This document shows, piece after piece, positions 33,744 to 43,323 of a DNA stretch of 51,717 nt. The stretch is taken from assembly GCA_029552545.1 (NCBI GenBank), contig JAKPDO010000021.1, forward strand, positions 1 through 51,717, read 5' to 3'. Origin of the DNA: Planctomycetota bacterium. GTDB lineage: Bacteria > Planctomycetota > Phycisphaerae > Sedimentisphaerales > Anaerohalosphaeraceae. The notes below the pieces were generated by a model that made no database searches, was not told where the DNA came from, and saw only the letters and a list, made by a program, of their open reading frames with translations. The first letter of the stretch is position 1. Every line of letters starts with the position of its first letter. Position numbers and translations under genes: made by a program.

Positions 33744-35192
33744 ATGAAGCTGGTGTTTGAAAAAAGTTCAGCGGGACGGCGGGGCCTGCGGATTCCGAAA
33801 TCGGATGTGCCGACGAGCATTCATCTGAAGAAAGAATACCTGCGGGCGCAGCCGGCGGCCCTGCCGGAGCTGTCGGAACTGGATGTAGTGCGGCATTTTA
33901 CGGAGCTGTCGCGGCGCAATTACGGTGTGGATACGAATTTTTATCCGCTGGGCTCGTGCACGATGAAATACAACCCGAAGGTCTGCGAGCGGATTGCGTC
34001 GTATCCGGGTTTTGCCCATCTGCATCCGCTTCTGCCGCAGCTGCGGGGCGGCGGGATGCTCACACAGGGGGCGCTGGAGGTGCTGTATGAGACGGACCTG
34101 ATGCTGCGGGAAATCTGCGGGATGGCGGCGTTTACAATGCAGCCGATGGCCGGTGCCCACGGGGAGCTGACGGGGATTATGATGATGGCGGCCTACCACC
34201 GCGACCGGGGCAATCACAAGACGACGGTGCTGGTGCCGGACAGTGCCCACGGGACGAATCCGGCCAGTGCGGCGATTGCGGGCTATACAGTCAAAACAGT
34301 GCCCAGTGATGAGCACGGCTGTATGTCGCTGTCAGCCCTGAAAGCAATGCTGAACGAAGAGACGGCGGGCATTATGCTTACCTGCCCGAATACGCTGGGG
34401 CTGTTTAACCCCCATGTTAAGGAGATTTGCGAGCTGGTGCATTCAGTGGACGGGCTGGCCTATTATGACGGGGCGAATCTGAATGCGATTGTCGGCAAGG
34501 TGCGGCCGGGGGATTTGGGCTTCGATATTGTGCATGTGAATCTGCACAAGACCTTTGCAACGCCGCACGGCGGGGGCGGGCCCGGCGCCGGTCCGGTCGG
34601 GGTGGTGGAAAAACTGGTGGATTATCTGCCGGTGTCGGTGGTGGTCAAGCGGGAGGACGGGACGTATGCGCTGGAGTACAATCGCCCCAAGTCGATCGGC
34701 TATATCGCACCGTTTTACGGCAATTTCGGGGTCATTCTGCGGGCGTATGTGTACCTGCTGATGCTGGGCCGGGAGGGGCTCGAGCGGGTGGCGGAAAATG
34801 CCGTGCTGAATGCCAATTATATTAAGGAAAAACTGAAACCGTATTACGACCTGCCGCATCCGGGCATCTGCAAGCATGAGTGCGTCTTAAGTGCGGCCCG
34901 CCAGGTCAAAGAAAGCGGCGTCCACGCCCTCGATATCGCCAAAGCGCTGATTGATGCGGGTTTTCATCCGCCGACGATGTATTTCCCGACGATTGTGAAG
35001 GAATCGCTGATGATTGAGCCGACGGAGTGCGAAAGCAAAGAGACGCTGGATGCGTTTATCGAGGCGATGATTGCGATTGCCCAAAAGGCCCGAACGGAGC
35101 CGGAAACCCTCAAGGCCGCTCCGATGACAACGCCGGTCGGACGGCTGGATGAGACCAAAGCGGCCCGGGAACTGAATATCGCCTGCCTGTAG
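33744..35192 (+). CDS. gcvPB: glycine dehydrogenase (decarboxylating) subunit 2
   Basis: A 482-residue PLP-binding half. The PLP lysine is Lys269 in [32 protein letters not shown] (67-79), [10 protein letters not shown] and [11 protein letters not shown] are conserved. It completes the gcvT-H-PA-PB operon. An AAGGA about ten bases upstream supports the start. Confidence 0.95.
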   Translation: MKLVFEKSSAGRRGLRIPKSDVPTSIHLKKEYLRAQPAALPELSELDVVRHFTELSRRNYGVDTNFYPLGSCTMKYNPKVCERIASYPGFAHLHPLLPQLRGGGMLTQGALEVLYETDLMLREICGMAAFTMQPMAGAHGELTGIMMMAAYHRDRGNHKTTVLVPDSAHGTNPASAAIAGYTVKTVPSDEHGCMSLSALKAMLNEETAGIMLTCPNTLGLFNPHVKEICELVHSVDGLAYYDGANLNAIVGKVRPGDLGFDIVHVNLHKTFATPHGGGGPGAGPVGVVEKLVDYLPVSVVVKREDGTYALEYNRPKSIGYIAPFYGNFGVILRAYVYLLMLGREGLERVAENAVLNANYIKEKLKPYYDLPHPGICKHECVLSAARQVKESGVHALDIAKALIDAGFHPPTMYFPTIVKESLMIEPTECESKETLDAFIEAMIAIAQKARTEPETLKAAPMTTPVGRLDETKAARELNIACL

Positions 35193-35225
35193 GAAAAGAC
35201 CAAAGGAAAGGGGCACAGCGACGGG

Positions 35226-36377
35226 CTATTTCTTGCCGGACTGCAGGGGCGGTTTTTCAGAGCCGAGCAGGGTGGCCAGCCATTGGGTGTCCGGGCGGCT
35301 CTGGAGGATGATTTTGACCAGCATCGTCAGGGGGACGGCCAGCAGCATCCCGAAGGGCCCCAGAATCCAGCCCCAGAAAACCAAAGACAGGAAAACCACC
35401 AGCACGGACAGCCCTAGGTGTCTGCCGAGCATTCGCGGTTCAATAAAATTGCCGAGCACTACATTGACGACTAAATAGCCCAAAGCCGTCAGAAGGGCGG
35501 TGCCGGGGCCGAGCTGCAGGAGGGCCATCAGGACCGCCGGCACGGCCGCCACCAGCGAGCCGATAGTCGGGACAAAATTCAGCAAAAAGGCAATCAGCCC
35601 CCAAAGCACGGCATAATTGACCTTCAAAACAATCAGCCAGATGGTAATCAGCAGACCGGTCAGGAGACTGATGGCGGTTTTGATGGCCAGGTAGCGTTTG
35701 ACGTCATCGGCCATTCGGGCAAGATTTTCAAAGGTCTGGGGCGACTTCTGCATAGCGGCTCGGATTTTGGCCGGCAGAATGGAGGCCTCCAGCAGGATAA
35801 AAACCGTTGTCAGGAAGATGAGAAACCCGTTGGTCAGAATGCTGCCCAGCTGAGAGAGCAGGTCTTTGAGGATGTTTACGATTTCGTCCGGATGGATATA
35901 CCGCTGGATGGAATTTTGAATGAGTCGAAGGACTTGATTGACTTTTTCTTCGGCTCGGCGGCCGATGGATTCTTCGCCGGTCGGGCTGCTGTCGGAGACG
36001 GGCGAAGGCGAAAACCATTCCGTCCATTCCACGATGGTTTTCTGGAGATTTTTTTCGAATTCCGGCAGGGCGCGGGTGAAGTCGGCAATGGTGGCGGCCA
36101 GCAAAGCCCCCAGCAGCAGGCCGGCAATCAGAATGACGGCGGAGAGGATAAAGACGGCAAGACCGGTGGGAATCCGCTTCTTCTGAAGCCAGAAAAGGGC
36201 CGGTGTGGCGATAATGGCCAGAAAGACGGCCATCAGGAACGGCACAATGATGGAGACAGCCGCCCGCAGACCCGCAATGATAATCACAAGGGCCGCCAGC
36301 GGGATGAGAATCTGTGCGGCTGTTGAATGTCCGGTAGGGCCGGCAGGGGTTGGATGCGAAGACGGCTGTGCTGTCAT
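35226..36377 (-). CDS. AI-2E (PerM/TqsA) family membrane transporter
   Basis: A 383-residue polytopic membrane protein with the family layout: three N-terminal membrane segments (about 26-95), a soluble segment with amphipathic helices (about 100-190), then several C-terminal segments with the signature NFVPTIGSLVAAVPAVL and EPRMLGRHLGLSVLVVFLSLVFWGWILG. Members export small molecules (autoinducer-2, ions); the substrate here is unknown. GAGGA lies about nine bases before the ATG. It is convergent with gcvPB. Confidence 0.85.
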   Translation of the reverse strand: MTAQPSSHPTPAGPTGHSTAAQILIPLAALVIIIAGLRAAVSIIVPFLMAVFLAIIATPALFWLQKKRIPTGLAVFILSAVILIAGLLLGALLAATIADFTRALPEFEKNLQKTIVEWTEWFSPSPVSDSSPTGEESIGRRAEEKVNQVLRLIQNSIQRYIHPDEIVNILKDLLSQLGSILTNGFLIFLTTVFILLEASILPAKIRAAMQKSPQTFENLARMADDVKRYLAIKTAISLLTGLLITIWLIVLKVNYAVLWGLIAFLLNFVPTIGSLVAAVPAVLMALLQLGPGTALLTALGYLVVNVVLGNFIEPRMLGRHLGLSVLVVFLSLVFWGWILGPFGMLLAVPLTMLVKIILQSRPDTQWLATLLGSEKPPLQSGKK

Positions 36378-36473
36378 ACCTGGATTTCCTCAATCGAAAT
36401 TAAATGCCTGTTTTGAGAGGACAATAGCCCCCGACTGCAATTCTGTCAAGGCCGTTTCGCAAAGCCGGTGTTC

Positions 36474-36501
36474 TTGACGGGGCGGGTTGAGGTGGTATAA
36501 T
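36474..36501 (+). promoter_or_regulatory. near-consensus promoter of ykgJ-hisS
   Basis: TTGACG (36474-36479) and TATAAT (36496-36501), 16-bp spacer. The expected transcript starts near 36508, about 35 bases before the GTG start of the next gene. Confidence 0.7.
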
Positions 36502-36541
36502 CCGCGTTTCTGACTGAACCTCTGGCGAAACGGAGCGGTTT

Positions 36542-36988
36542 GTGTCGATTCAGAAAAAGAGCAAAAACAAGAAGAAAACAGAAGGGGCGGATTGCCGCGA
36601 CTGCAACGGCTTATGCTGTCGGTATTTTGCCCTGCCGATTGATACGCCCAAAACATGGAAGGATTATGATGACATCCGCTGGTATCTGAGCCATCGGGGC
36701 GTTTCCGTTTTTGTGGAAAAAGGCGATTGGTACCTTCAGGTGGACAATCGCTGCAAATACCTGGACCGGAGTCATCGGTGCCGTCAGTATCCGCTGCGTC
36801 CGCGCATCTGCCGGACGTATCATACAGGGGACTGCGAGAAAGCCGGCGATGATTACGGATATGAACTGCATTTTCTCAATGACAGGCAGATGGCGGAGTA
36901 TATGCGGAGCCGCTTTGGGGTGAATGTTTTTCAGCGGCTTGAGAAAATCAAGGTAGAAAAAACGGTTCGGCGAAAGGGTCGCTCGTGA
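36542..36988 (+). CDS. YkgJ-family cysteine-cluster protein
   Basis: A 148-residue protein of the CxxCxGxCC family (Pfam CxxCxxCC/YkgJ). The cysteine cluster DCRDCNGLCC is at about 17-26, with later Cys in NRCKYL, HRCRQYPLRPRICRTY and GDC, as expected for a Zn- or Fe-S-binding fold. It starts at GTG 36542. Its stop overlaps the GTG start of hisS (GTGA), so the two are translationally coupled. The biological role of the family is unclear. Confidence 0.82.
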   Translation: MSIQKKSKNKKKTEGADCRDCNGLCCRYFALPIDTPKTWKDYDDIRWYLSHRGVSVFVEKGDWYLQVDNRCKYLDRSHRCRQYPLRPRICRTYHTGDCEKAGDDYGYELHFLNDRQMAEYMRSRFGVNVFQRLEKIKVEKTVRRKGRS

Positions 36989-38271
36989 AGATACCGGCAG
37001 TCAAAGGGACACGAGATTTTTATCCGCCGCAGATGGCGGTGCGGAATTTTATTGTTGAAGGGTGGAAGGCGGCCTCCCGCCGAAGCGGCTTTGAGGAATA
37101 TGACGGCCCGATTTTCGAATATCTTTCGATGTATCAGATGAAAAGCGGCGAGGAAATCGTTGAGCAGCTGTTTTCGCTGACGGACCGGGGCGGCCGGCAG
37201 CTGGCGATTCGTCCGGAAATGACGCCGACGCTGGCCCGAATGGTCAATCAGCAGATTCATACGCTGCCGCGTCCAATCAAATGGTTTTCCGTGCCTCGGC
37301 TCTGCCGGGCGGAGCGGCCTCAGAAGGGGCGTCTGCGGGAGTTTTTCCAGTGGAATCTGGATATTGTCGGGGCGGAGGATGTGCTGGCGGATGCAGAAGT
37401 CATTTTCTGTGCGGTGGATTATCTTCGTTCGACCGGGCTGACGGCGCAGGATATTGTGGTGCGGCTCTCGAGCCGGCGGCTGCTGGCGGCCCTGCTGAAG
37501 GAAGCGGGGGCGTCCGAGGAGCAGCTTGCGGCTATTTACGGGGTGTTGGACAAGAAGGCCAAAGTGCCGGCGGAGGCGTTTGAAGCGATGCTTCAGGGGG
37601 CGGTGCCTTCGGACCAGACGCGCGGACGCATTCTGCAGATAATGAACAGTCAAAGTCTGGATGAACTGGAGCCGAAAACATCAGAAGGCAAGGACGCAAT
37701 GGAGGAGCTGCGTCGGCTGTTTTCGCTGCTGAACCTGATGGGAATCGGCGATTATGCCCAGTTTGATATCGGAGTGGTGCGGGGACTGGCGTATTATACC
37801 GGCGTGGTGTACGAGATTTATGACCGGGGGGCGTTGCTGCGGGCGATTTGCGGAGGCGGCCGGTATGACAATCTGCTCAAGGATTTTGGGGGACCGGCTG
37901 TATCGGCAACGGGAATGGGGATGGGCGATTGTGTGCTGGAGATTCTCCTGCGGGAAAAGGGGCTTTTGAAGGACGAGAATCTGCCGACCCGCCGGCTGGA
38001 TTATTATGTGGTGTTTGCCGCAGAGCAGTGGGCCTCGGAAGTGGTGCGGCTGGCGGCACAGATTCGTCTGGCGGGCTGGGCCTGTGATTTCAGTTATAAA
38101 GGCGGGAATCTGGGCAAGCAGTTAAAGCAGGCCGACCAGTCCGGGGCCGAGCGGGCGGTCATTTTAGGAGAAGAGTTCAATGCCGGAAAACTGATTGTCA
38201 AAGAGATGAAGAGCGGCCGCCAGGAAGAAGTCAGCACAGACGAGTTCCTCGCTTCCCTGAAGCGGGTGTAA
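36985..38271 (+). CDS. hisS: histidyl-tRNA synthetase
   Basis: A 428-residue class II aminoacyl-tRNA synthetase. Visible features are KGTRDFYPP near the start, motif 1/2 regions RPEMTPTLARM and RAERPQKGRLREFFQWNLDI, the histidine loop GLAYYTGVVYE, motif 3 region GGGRYDNL with ATGMGMG, and the C-terminal anticodon-binding domain (VSTDEFLASL). It charges tRNA-His in the cytoplasm. It starts at GTG 36985 within the end of the YkgJ gene. Confidence 0.94.
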   Translation: MKIPAVKGTRDFYPPQMAVRNFIVEGWKAASRRSGFEEYDGPIFEYLSMYQMKSGEEIVEQLFSLTDRGGRQLAIRPEMTPTLARMVNQQIHTLPRPIKWFSVPRLCRAERPQKGRLREFFQWNLDIVGAEDVLADAEVIFCAVDYLRSTGLTAQDIVVRLSSRRLLAALLKEAGASEEQLAAIYGVLDKKAKVPAEAFEAMLQGAVPSDQTRGRILQIMNSQSLDELEPKTSEGKDAMEELRRLFSLLNLMGIGDYAQFDIGVVRGLAYYTGVVYEIYDRGALLRAICGGGRYDNLLKDFGGPAVSATGMGMGDCVLEILLREKGLLKDENLPTRRLDYYVVFAAEQWASEVVRLAAQIRLAGWACDFSYKGGNLGKQLKQADQSGAERAVILGEEFNAGKLIVKEMKSGRQEEVSTDEFLASLKRV

Positions 38272-38286
38272 TCCGCTCGTTTTTTA
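38261..38286 (+). terminator. terminator overlapping the hisS stop codon
   Basis: AGCGG (38261-38265) pairs with CCGCT (38273-38277), followed by CG and a run of seven T. The TAA of hisS lies in the loop. The stem is short. Confidence 0.5.
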
Positions 38287-38613
38287 CCATTTTTTGAAGA
38301 CAAAAAACACAGCGGCGATAATCAGAGCAAATCCGACAAGGTAATTCCACTTCAGCGGTTCCTTCAGGTATAGGATGGAAAATCCGCAGAAAACCAGCAG
38401 AGTGATGACTTCCTGAATGGTTTTTAACTGGGCGGCGGTGAAAATGCCGTGCCCGATACGGTTGGCGGGCACCTGAAAGCAGTATTCGAGAAAGGCAATC
38501 AGCCAGCTGCACAGAATCACAATCAGAATCGGTTTGTCCTTGAATTTCAGGTGGCCGTACCAGGCGAACGTCATAAAGATATTCGAAATCGTCAGAAGGA
38601 GTATCGTTTTCAT
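38284..38613 (-). CDS. DUF486 / DMT-superfamily small membrane protein
   Basis: A 109-residue protein with four membrane segments (about 3-20, 28-46, 64-82 and 87-106). FAWYGHLKF and AQLKTIQEVITL are the typical phrases of the DUF486 family, small proteins related to drug/metabolite transporters. Function is unknown. It is convergent with hisS and divergent from the HYExAFE gene. Confidence 0.85.
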   Translation of the reverse strand: MKTILLLTISNIFMTFAWYGHLKFKDKPILIVILCSWLIAFLEYCFQVPANRIGHGIFTAAQLKTIQEVITLLVFCGFSILYLKEPLKWNYLVGFALIIAAVFFVFKKW

Positions 38614-38725
38614 CTTGTTTTCCTTTGTTGAATCATTTCTTTCGATTGAGGCGGTGAATTATACAGATAAAAGAACCCCGTTTGTCAATTGTATTTTGGC
38701 GGAGGATGGGGTATCTTTTTGCCTG

Positions 38726-39292
38726 ATGCGGAAAGTCATGCAAAAATCGGTCCGGGAGCGGATGGAGTCCCCCAATCTTTATGAGGCGGCTTTTGAGACC
38801 TGGCTGGCGGAGCGGAGAATCTCCTATCGGGCCGTGCCGCAGGGGCCTCGGGCGGTGCCGGAAGGACCCCAGAAGCGGTTTGACTATCTGCTTTGTCCCG
38901 GAGGGACTGTGCCGATTTTGGCGGAAGTGAAGGGGCGGACATTTGAAGGGAGTTCTCTGGTCGGACGGCGCGGACTGGACGGCTGGACGACCCGGCAGGA
39001 TTTGCAGGCTTTGCAGCAATGGGAGGATGTGTTTGTCCGGCATTATCCGGGCTGCCGGGCGGTTTTTGTGTTTGTTTTTTGTCTGAAACAGCCGGATGTG
39101 GACGCAGACGGCCTGGAGATTTTTGTTCACAATGGAAGGCGTTTTGTCTTTTTGGCTGTTGAGGCAGGAGAGTATAGAACATATGCAGTCCAGCGCAGTC
39201 CGAAGTGGAGGACGGTTACCTTAAAAGCAGAGGATTTTCGAAGGTGTACCGTCCCGCTTGAAGAGTATTTGGAGACAATTTGGAATGAATAA
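38726..39292 (+). CDS. HYExAFE-family protein
   Basis: About 188 residues. The N-terminal YEAAFE motif, the following ERRISYRAV, a DYLL strand and the later AEVKGRTF with Lys resemble a PD-(D/E)xK-like core (E in YEAAFE, D in FDYLLCP, E-x-K in AEVKG). In planctomycetes this family is known by its HYExAFE motif; the His is Leu here. The start is uncertain: ATG 38726, 38738 or 38762 are possible. Its TAA overlaps the bioB start (ATGAATAA), so the two are cotranscribed. Function not established; the nuclease-like core is inference. Confidence 0.7.
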   Translation: MRKVMQKSVRERMESPNLYEAAFETWLAERRISYRAVPQGPRAVPEGPQKRFDYLLCPGGTVPILAEVKGRTFEGSSLVGRRGLDGWTTRQDLQALQQWEDVFVRHYPGCRAVFVFVFCLKQPDVDADGLEIFVHNGRRFVFLAVEAGEYRTYAVQRSPKWRTVTLKAEDFRRCTVPLEEYLETIWNE

Positions 39293-40270
39293 GGTGATTC
39301 AGTCGTATGCAGAATCTGTCTTGTCCGGCGGACTGCTGAACCGCCGGCAGGCCCTTGAACTGGCGCAGGCGGGCCGGACGGATTTTGAAGATTTTCTGTA
39401 TTGGGCGGACCGGATTCGGCGGCATTTTTTCGGAGAAACGGTCCATATTTGTTCGATTGTGCCGGGCCGGCTGGGCGGATGCAGCCAGGATTGTGCCTTT
39501 TGCGCCCAATCGGTTCATTATGATACAGCGGTGGACAAAAAGCCGCGTCTTCTGACGGAGGAAGAGATTGTCTCGGCGGCGGCGGAAGCCAAGGCGAGGC
39601 GGGTCAATCATTTCGGAATCGTAACCAGCGGCCGTTCGGTCCCGGAGGGAGAGCTCCAGCGGCTGGAGGGAATTATCCGGCGGCTCCGTCAGGAGTTCGG
39701 CATTCGAGTCTGTGCGGCACTGGGAATTCTCGATGAAGAGGCAATGAAACGGCTGGCCGCAGCGGGTGTGGAACGCTACAACCATAATTTGGAGACATCC
39801 GAGCGGCATTTTCCGAATATTGTAAAGACCCATCGGTACGAAGAGCGGGTTGCGACGATTCGGGCCGCTCTGAAGGCGGGACTGAAGGTCTGTGCGGGCG
39901 GCATTTTCGGAATCGGAGAGACCCTCGAAGACCGGATCGATATGGCGATGGAGCTGCGGGGGCTGGGAGTGGATATGGTGCCGCTGAATTTTCTGCATCC
40001 GATCCCCGGGACACCGCTGGGGACGATGCCGACGCTGGCTCCCCGGGAGATTCTTCGGATTGTGGCTCTGTATCGGTTTCTTCTCCCGCAGACGCATCTA
40101 AAGGTGGCGGGGGGCGTGTGCGGAACCTGCGGGATCTGCAAAGCTGGATATTTCGGGCGGGATGTACGAGCATCATCAGCGGCAATTACCTGACTACGGC
40201 GGGTCGGGCGGTCGAGGAAGACAAACAGATGATAATGGATTTGGGGATGCAGCCGTCTGATTGCTGCTGA
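39285..40270 (+). pseudogene. bioB: biotin synthase with a frameshift in a G6 run
   Basis: A radical SAM enzyme inserting sulfur into dethiobiotin. The CSQDCAFC cluster motif (residues about 64-71) and the whole barrel (HNLETSERHFP, GIFGIGETLEDR, NFLHPIPGTPLG) are intact. At 40109-40114, after KVAG, a run of six G lacks one base: reading on gives a short wrong tail ending at 40193, whereas adding one G restores GGRVRNLRDLQSW and SIISGNYLTTAGR to a TGA at 40268-40270, the normal BioB C-terminus (about 328 residues). The lost part contains an Arg and the strand that cover the 2Fe-2S side. It may be a sequencing error, a slippage site or a true mutation. Confidence 0.85.
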
Positions 40271-40285
40271 AGAAAGAAGCCGTTT

Positions 40286-40861
40286 TCAGTGCAGGACGGA
40301 GCAGCAGTCCTGGATGAGTTTGACGGCCTGGTCCACATCCGTCGGATTGGTGAGGACGGCATCGAACCCTTTTTTCTTGAGGGCGGCGGTTTCGTTTTCG
40401 TTCAGCCCGGAGGCGACGGCGATGATTTTTGTGTACTCCAGGTCTTGATGCTGGCGGACATACGTGCAGAGCTGCTGAGGGTTGACGGCGTTGGACATCA
40501 GATTGACCAGGATGACTTGGGGTTTGAATTTTTCTGCCAAAAGGCCTGCATCGAAACTGTTGTGCGCACAGATTGCCTCAAAACTGCCTTTCATTTGAAG
40601 CGTCTCGGCGAACTGTCGGCTTTTTTCCGGACAGGAGTCAATAATCAAGACTTTCATTTGCCCTTTTTCGAGGGCATCTGTCGGCATATTGTGTGCTTTC
40701 ATAAAGCGAATGAGCTCGCTGGTCGGAATTCGACGGTCTCGAGAGCCGGGGATGCGATATCCTTTTAACTGTCCGGAATCAAACCATTTGGTGACGGTGC
40801 GAGGGGCCACGTTGCACAGTTTGGCTACCTCTCCGGTGGTCAGAACATCTTTTTTCTTCAT
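40286..40861 (-). CDS. HTH (excisionase/MerR-like) plus degenerate receiver-domain regulator
   Basis: A 191-residue protein. Residues 7-58 form an excisionase-type helix-turn-helix (LTTGEVAKLCNVAPRTVTKWFDSGQLKG, RDRRIPTSELIRFM). Residues 69-188 have a receiver fold with Asp75 after the first strand, but the phospho-acceptor position after the third strand is Asn120 (QVILVNLMSN), and the conserved Lys/Thr are also weak (IIAVASG, VLTNPTD). It would bind DNA with a receiver that cannot be phosphorylated normally. It is convergent with bioB. Confidence 0.72.
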   Translation of the reverse strand: MKKKDVLTTGEVAKLCNVAPRTVTKWFDSGQLKGYRIPGSRDRRIPTSELIRFMKAHNMPTDALEKGQMKVLIIDSCPEKSRQFAETLQMKGSFEAICAHNSFDAGLLAEKFKPQVILVNLMSNAVNPQQLCTYVRQHQDLEYTKIIAVASGLNENETAALKKKGFDAVLTNPTDVDQAVKLIQDCCSVLH

Positions 40862-41686
40862 CGTTCAAAATCCTGCAAGAGTCGGCTGTATGCCGTAAAT
40901 AGTCTGCCATAAAGGGCTGGACAGCGGTTTTCCAGCCGTGATTTACATCGGACTAAGGTTTTCCCTGTTTAACATCCTTCTTCAAAAAATGAAGATTTTT
41001 TCTTTTTTTCGACCGTTTGAAGGGGGCTTGCAAAAGACAGGTCCGATAATAAACAAGATAAATTCGAGTTATTTTGTTTTGTTGGTTTTTGAAGGAAAGT
41101 TTTTTGAGTATTGTCAAAGAATTGTTCGTATAGGGGAATAAGAAACAGGGACGTTCTGAGATTTCCCTGTTAAACGGAAGGTTTCGGCTTGACCGATAAG
41201 AAAAGTAAGGATATGATTCGGCAAGCTATAAGTTTTATTCAAAAGTGAAGCGCATGACAGAAAAGCCCTAATAAAGATGGGCGAAGTCGAAAACGGCAAC
41301 TTGGCAGATGGTTGGCAGAGCTTCATGAACATCGTTTTCTGCCGGCAGGGCGAAAGGCGTCGAATGATATGCGAGATGCCAAGTCCAAAAACCGGCCGAA
41401 GCGATGAATGGGACGAATTTGGAATTTGTGGATAAACAAAACACCAGTGACAGGGCAGGCAGGAGGCCGGCCGACAATGACAGACAAGACAAAAAGATTC
41501 ATCGCTCTTCAATCAGCCGCCGGAGATTCCCCGGGCGGAGAAAGCGAGAGGGTCTGACGGTCTTTTTGAACGCGTAAGTCCACAAGTTTCCTGATTTTGT
41601 GCCTTTCTGAGGTTCCCCCCTTCTAAGGTGCCGGTTATGTTGTGCGCCCAGTGAACGATAAACGGTAACCTTGAAAGGTGCAAACT
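40862..41686. other. 825-bp gene-free region upstream of RNase Y
   Basis: No gene that I can support. Visible structures: GGCTGGA/TCCAGCC hairpin (40915-40937); a CTTC/GAAG hairpin followed by T-runs (about 40978-41008); a possible promoter TATAGG near 41130; an 8-bp stem AACAGGGA/TCCCTGTT (about 41144-41173); and a GC-rich hairpin CCGCCGG/CCGGGCGG (about 41516-41537). A 52-codon frame from ATG 41277 and a minus-strand frame (41114-41512) exist but look like chance. The rny transcript may have a long leader, or a small RNA may be encoded. Confidence 0.45.
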
Positions 41687-43267
41687 ATGGAAGTGTTGAT
41701 GGCCATTAACACAGCGTCGTGGATTGTTGGCATTCTGCTGGGGGGGATAATTGGTCTTGCGGTTTCCATTCTTGTTGGTTTTGCCATATCCAAAATCCGT
41801 CTTAAAGAGGCAGAAAAAGACATTCAAGGTCGTCTTGAAACAGCCCGGCGTGAAGCCGAGACGATTTTGAAAGAAGCCCGTCTGGATGCTGCCAGTGAGT
41901 TTATCCGAAAGCGGGAGGAGTTTACCAATGAAGTGGCGGCCAAAGAGGCCCAAATCCAGAAGCAGGAACTTCAGCTGGAAAAGATGAAGGATGCTCTGGA
42001 ACGGCAGCAGGAACAGATTGAGCAGCGGGACAGGCAGTTAAAGAACCTCGAAAAAGACCTTCAGCGGAAGATTGAGAGTGTAGACAATAAAAACCGGGAA
42101 TTGTCTTCTTTGCTTGTTCAGCAGAAAAATCAGCTGCTGAAGATTGCCGGAATGTCGGTGGAAGAGGCCAAAAATCTCCTGCTTCAGGAGCTCGAGGAGG
42201 AATGTGAAAAGGAGATGAGCGAACTGATCAGCCGCAAGGTCGCCCAGGCGGAGGAGCAGGCGGAGGAAAAGGCCAAAGAGATTATCAATCTGGCCATTCA
42301 GCGGTACGCCGCCGAGCAGACCTGCGAGGTGAGCGTTTCGATGGTGGATATCCCCAATGATGAAATGAAAGGCCGCATTATCGGAAGGGAAGGACGGAAT
42401 ATCCGGGCATTTGAGAAGGCCACTGGCGTGGATGTGATTGTAGATGACACGCCCGGTGTGATTGTGGTCAGCGGGTTTAATCCGATTCGCCGCGAGGTGG
42501 CCCGGCTGAGTATGGAACGGCTGATTCAGGACGGGCGGATTCATCCGACGCGGATTGAAGAGATTGTGGCTCAAACGAAAAAGGATGTGCATCAGCGGGT
42601 CATTCAGCTGGGCAAAGAGGCGGCCGAAGAGGTGGATGTCCGCGGGCTGAACAACAAGATTATCGGGATGCTCGGGGCCCTTCACTACCGCACCAGTTAC
42701 GGGCAGAATGTGCTGCGGCACAGTGTCGAGGTGGCTTTCCTGGCGCAGGTGATGGCGGATGAACTGGGGCTGGACGGTTCGCTGGCCAAGCGGGCGGGTC
42801 TGCTGCACGATATCGGCAAGGCGATGGACCGGGAGATTGAAGGCGGGCATCCGTCGATTGGGGCCAACTACCTGCGTCGATTCAAGGAATCACCGATTGT
42901 GCTGAATGCCGTCGAGGCGCACCACGGGGATATACCGGCCGACAATCCCTATACGCCGCTGATTGCGGCGGCGGATGCCATCAGTGCATCCCGGCCCGGT
43001 GCCCGTCGGGAAACCCTCGAGCGGTATATCAAACGGCTGGAGAAGCTGGAGGAAATCGCCCGCAGCTTTGAAGGGGTGGAAGGATGTTATGCGATTCAGG
43101 CGGGCCGTGAAGTGCGTGTGATTGTCAATGCGGAGAAGGTCAGCGATGATGCGGCAATGAAGACGGCACGGGATATTGCCAAGAAGATTGAGGAAGAGAT
43201 GACCTATCCGGGCGAGATTAAAGTGACGCTGCTGCGGGAGGTTCGGTGCATTGAGTACGCTCGATAG
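41687..43267 (+). CDS. rny: ribonuclease Y
   Basis: A 526-residue protein. An N-terminal membrane anchor (about 10-35) is followed by a long coiled coil (40-200), a KH domain ([21 protein letters not shown]) and an HD domain ([27 protein letters not shown]). RNase Y starts mRNA decay at the inner membrane. ATG 41687 is chosen over GTG 41678 because AAAGG lies about eight bases upstream. It is followed nine bases later by the ymdB region, the same gene order as in Bacillus. Confidence 0.95.
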   Translation: MEVLMAINTASWIVGILLGGIIGLAVSILVGFAISKIRLKEAEKDIQGRLETARREAETILKEARLDAASEFIRKREEFTNEVAAKEAQIQKQELQLEKMKDALERQQEQIEQRDRQLKNLEKDLQRKIESVDNKNRELSSLLVQQKNQLLKIAGMSVEEAKNLLLQELEEECEKEMSELISRKVAQAEEQAEEKAKEIINLAIQRYAAEQTCEVSVSMVDIPNDEMKGRIIGREGRNIRAFEKATGVDVIVDDTPGVIVVSGFNPIRREVARLSMERLIQDGRIHPTRIEEIVAQTKKDVHQRVIQLGKEAAEEVDVRGLNNKIIGMLGALHYRTSYGQNVLRHSVEVAFLAQVMADELGLDGSLAKRAGLLHDIGKAMDREIEGGHPSIGANYLRRFKESPIVLNAVEAHHGDIPADNPYTPLIAAADAISASRPGARRETLERYIKRLEKLEEIARSFEGVEGCYAIQAGREVRVIVNAEKVSDDAAMKTARDIAKKIEEEMTYPGEIKVTLLREVRCIEYAR

Positions 43268-43323
43268 CGGAACTTATGCTGAACAGGTCCGCGGCGGTCC
43301 GGATTGCCGAAAGTGAGGGGACT

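Noticed and set aside
41277..41435. 52-codon plus-strand frame (MGEVENGNLADGW...)
   Set aside because: No Shine-Dalgarno and no homology that I recognise. Kept only as a remote possibility.
41114..41512. Minus-strand frame of 132 codons upstream of rny
   Set aside because: No ribosome site, odd composition (Ser, Cys, Pro, Phe) and no recognisable family; likely chance.
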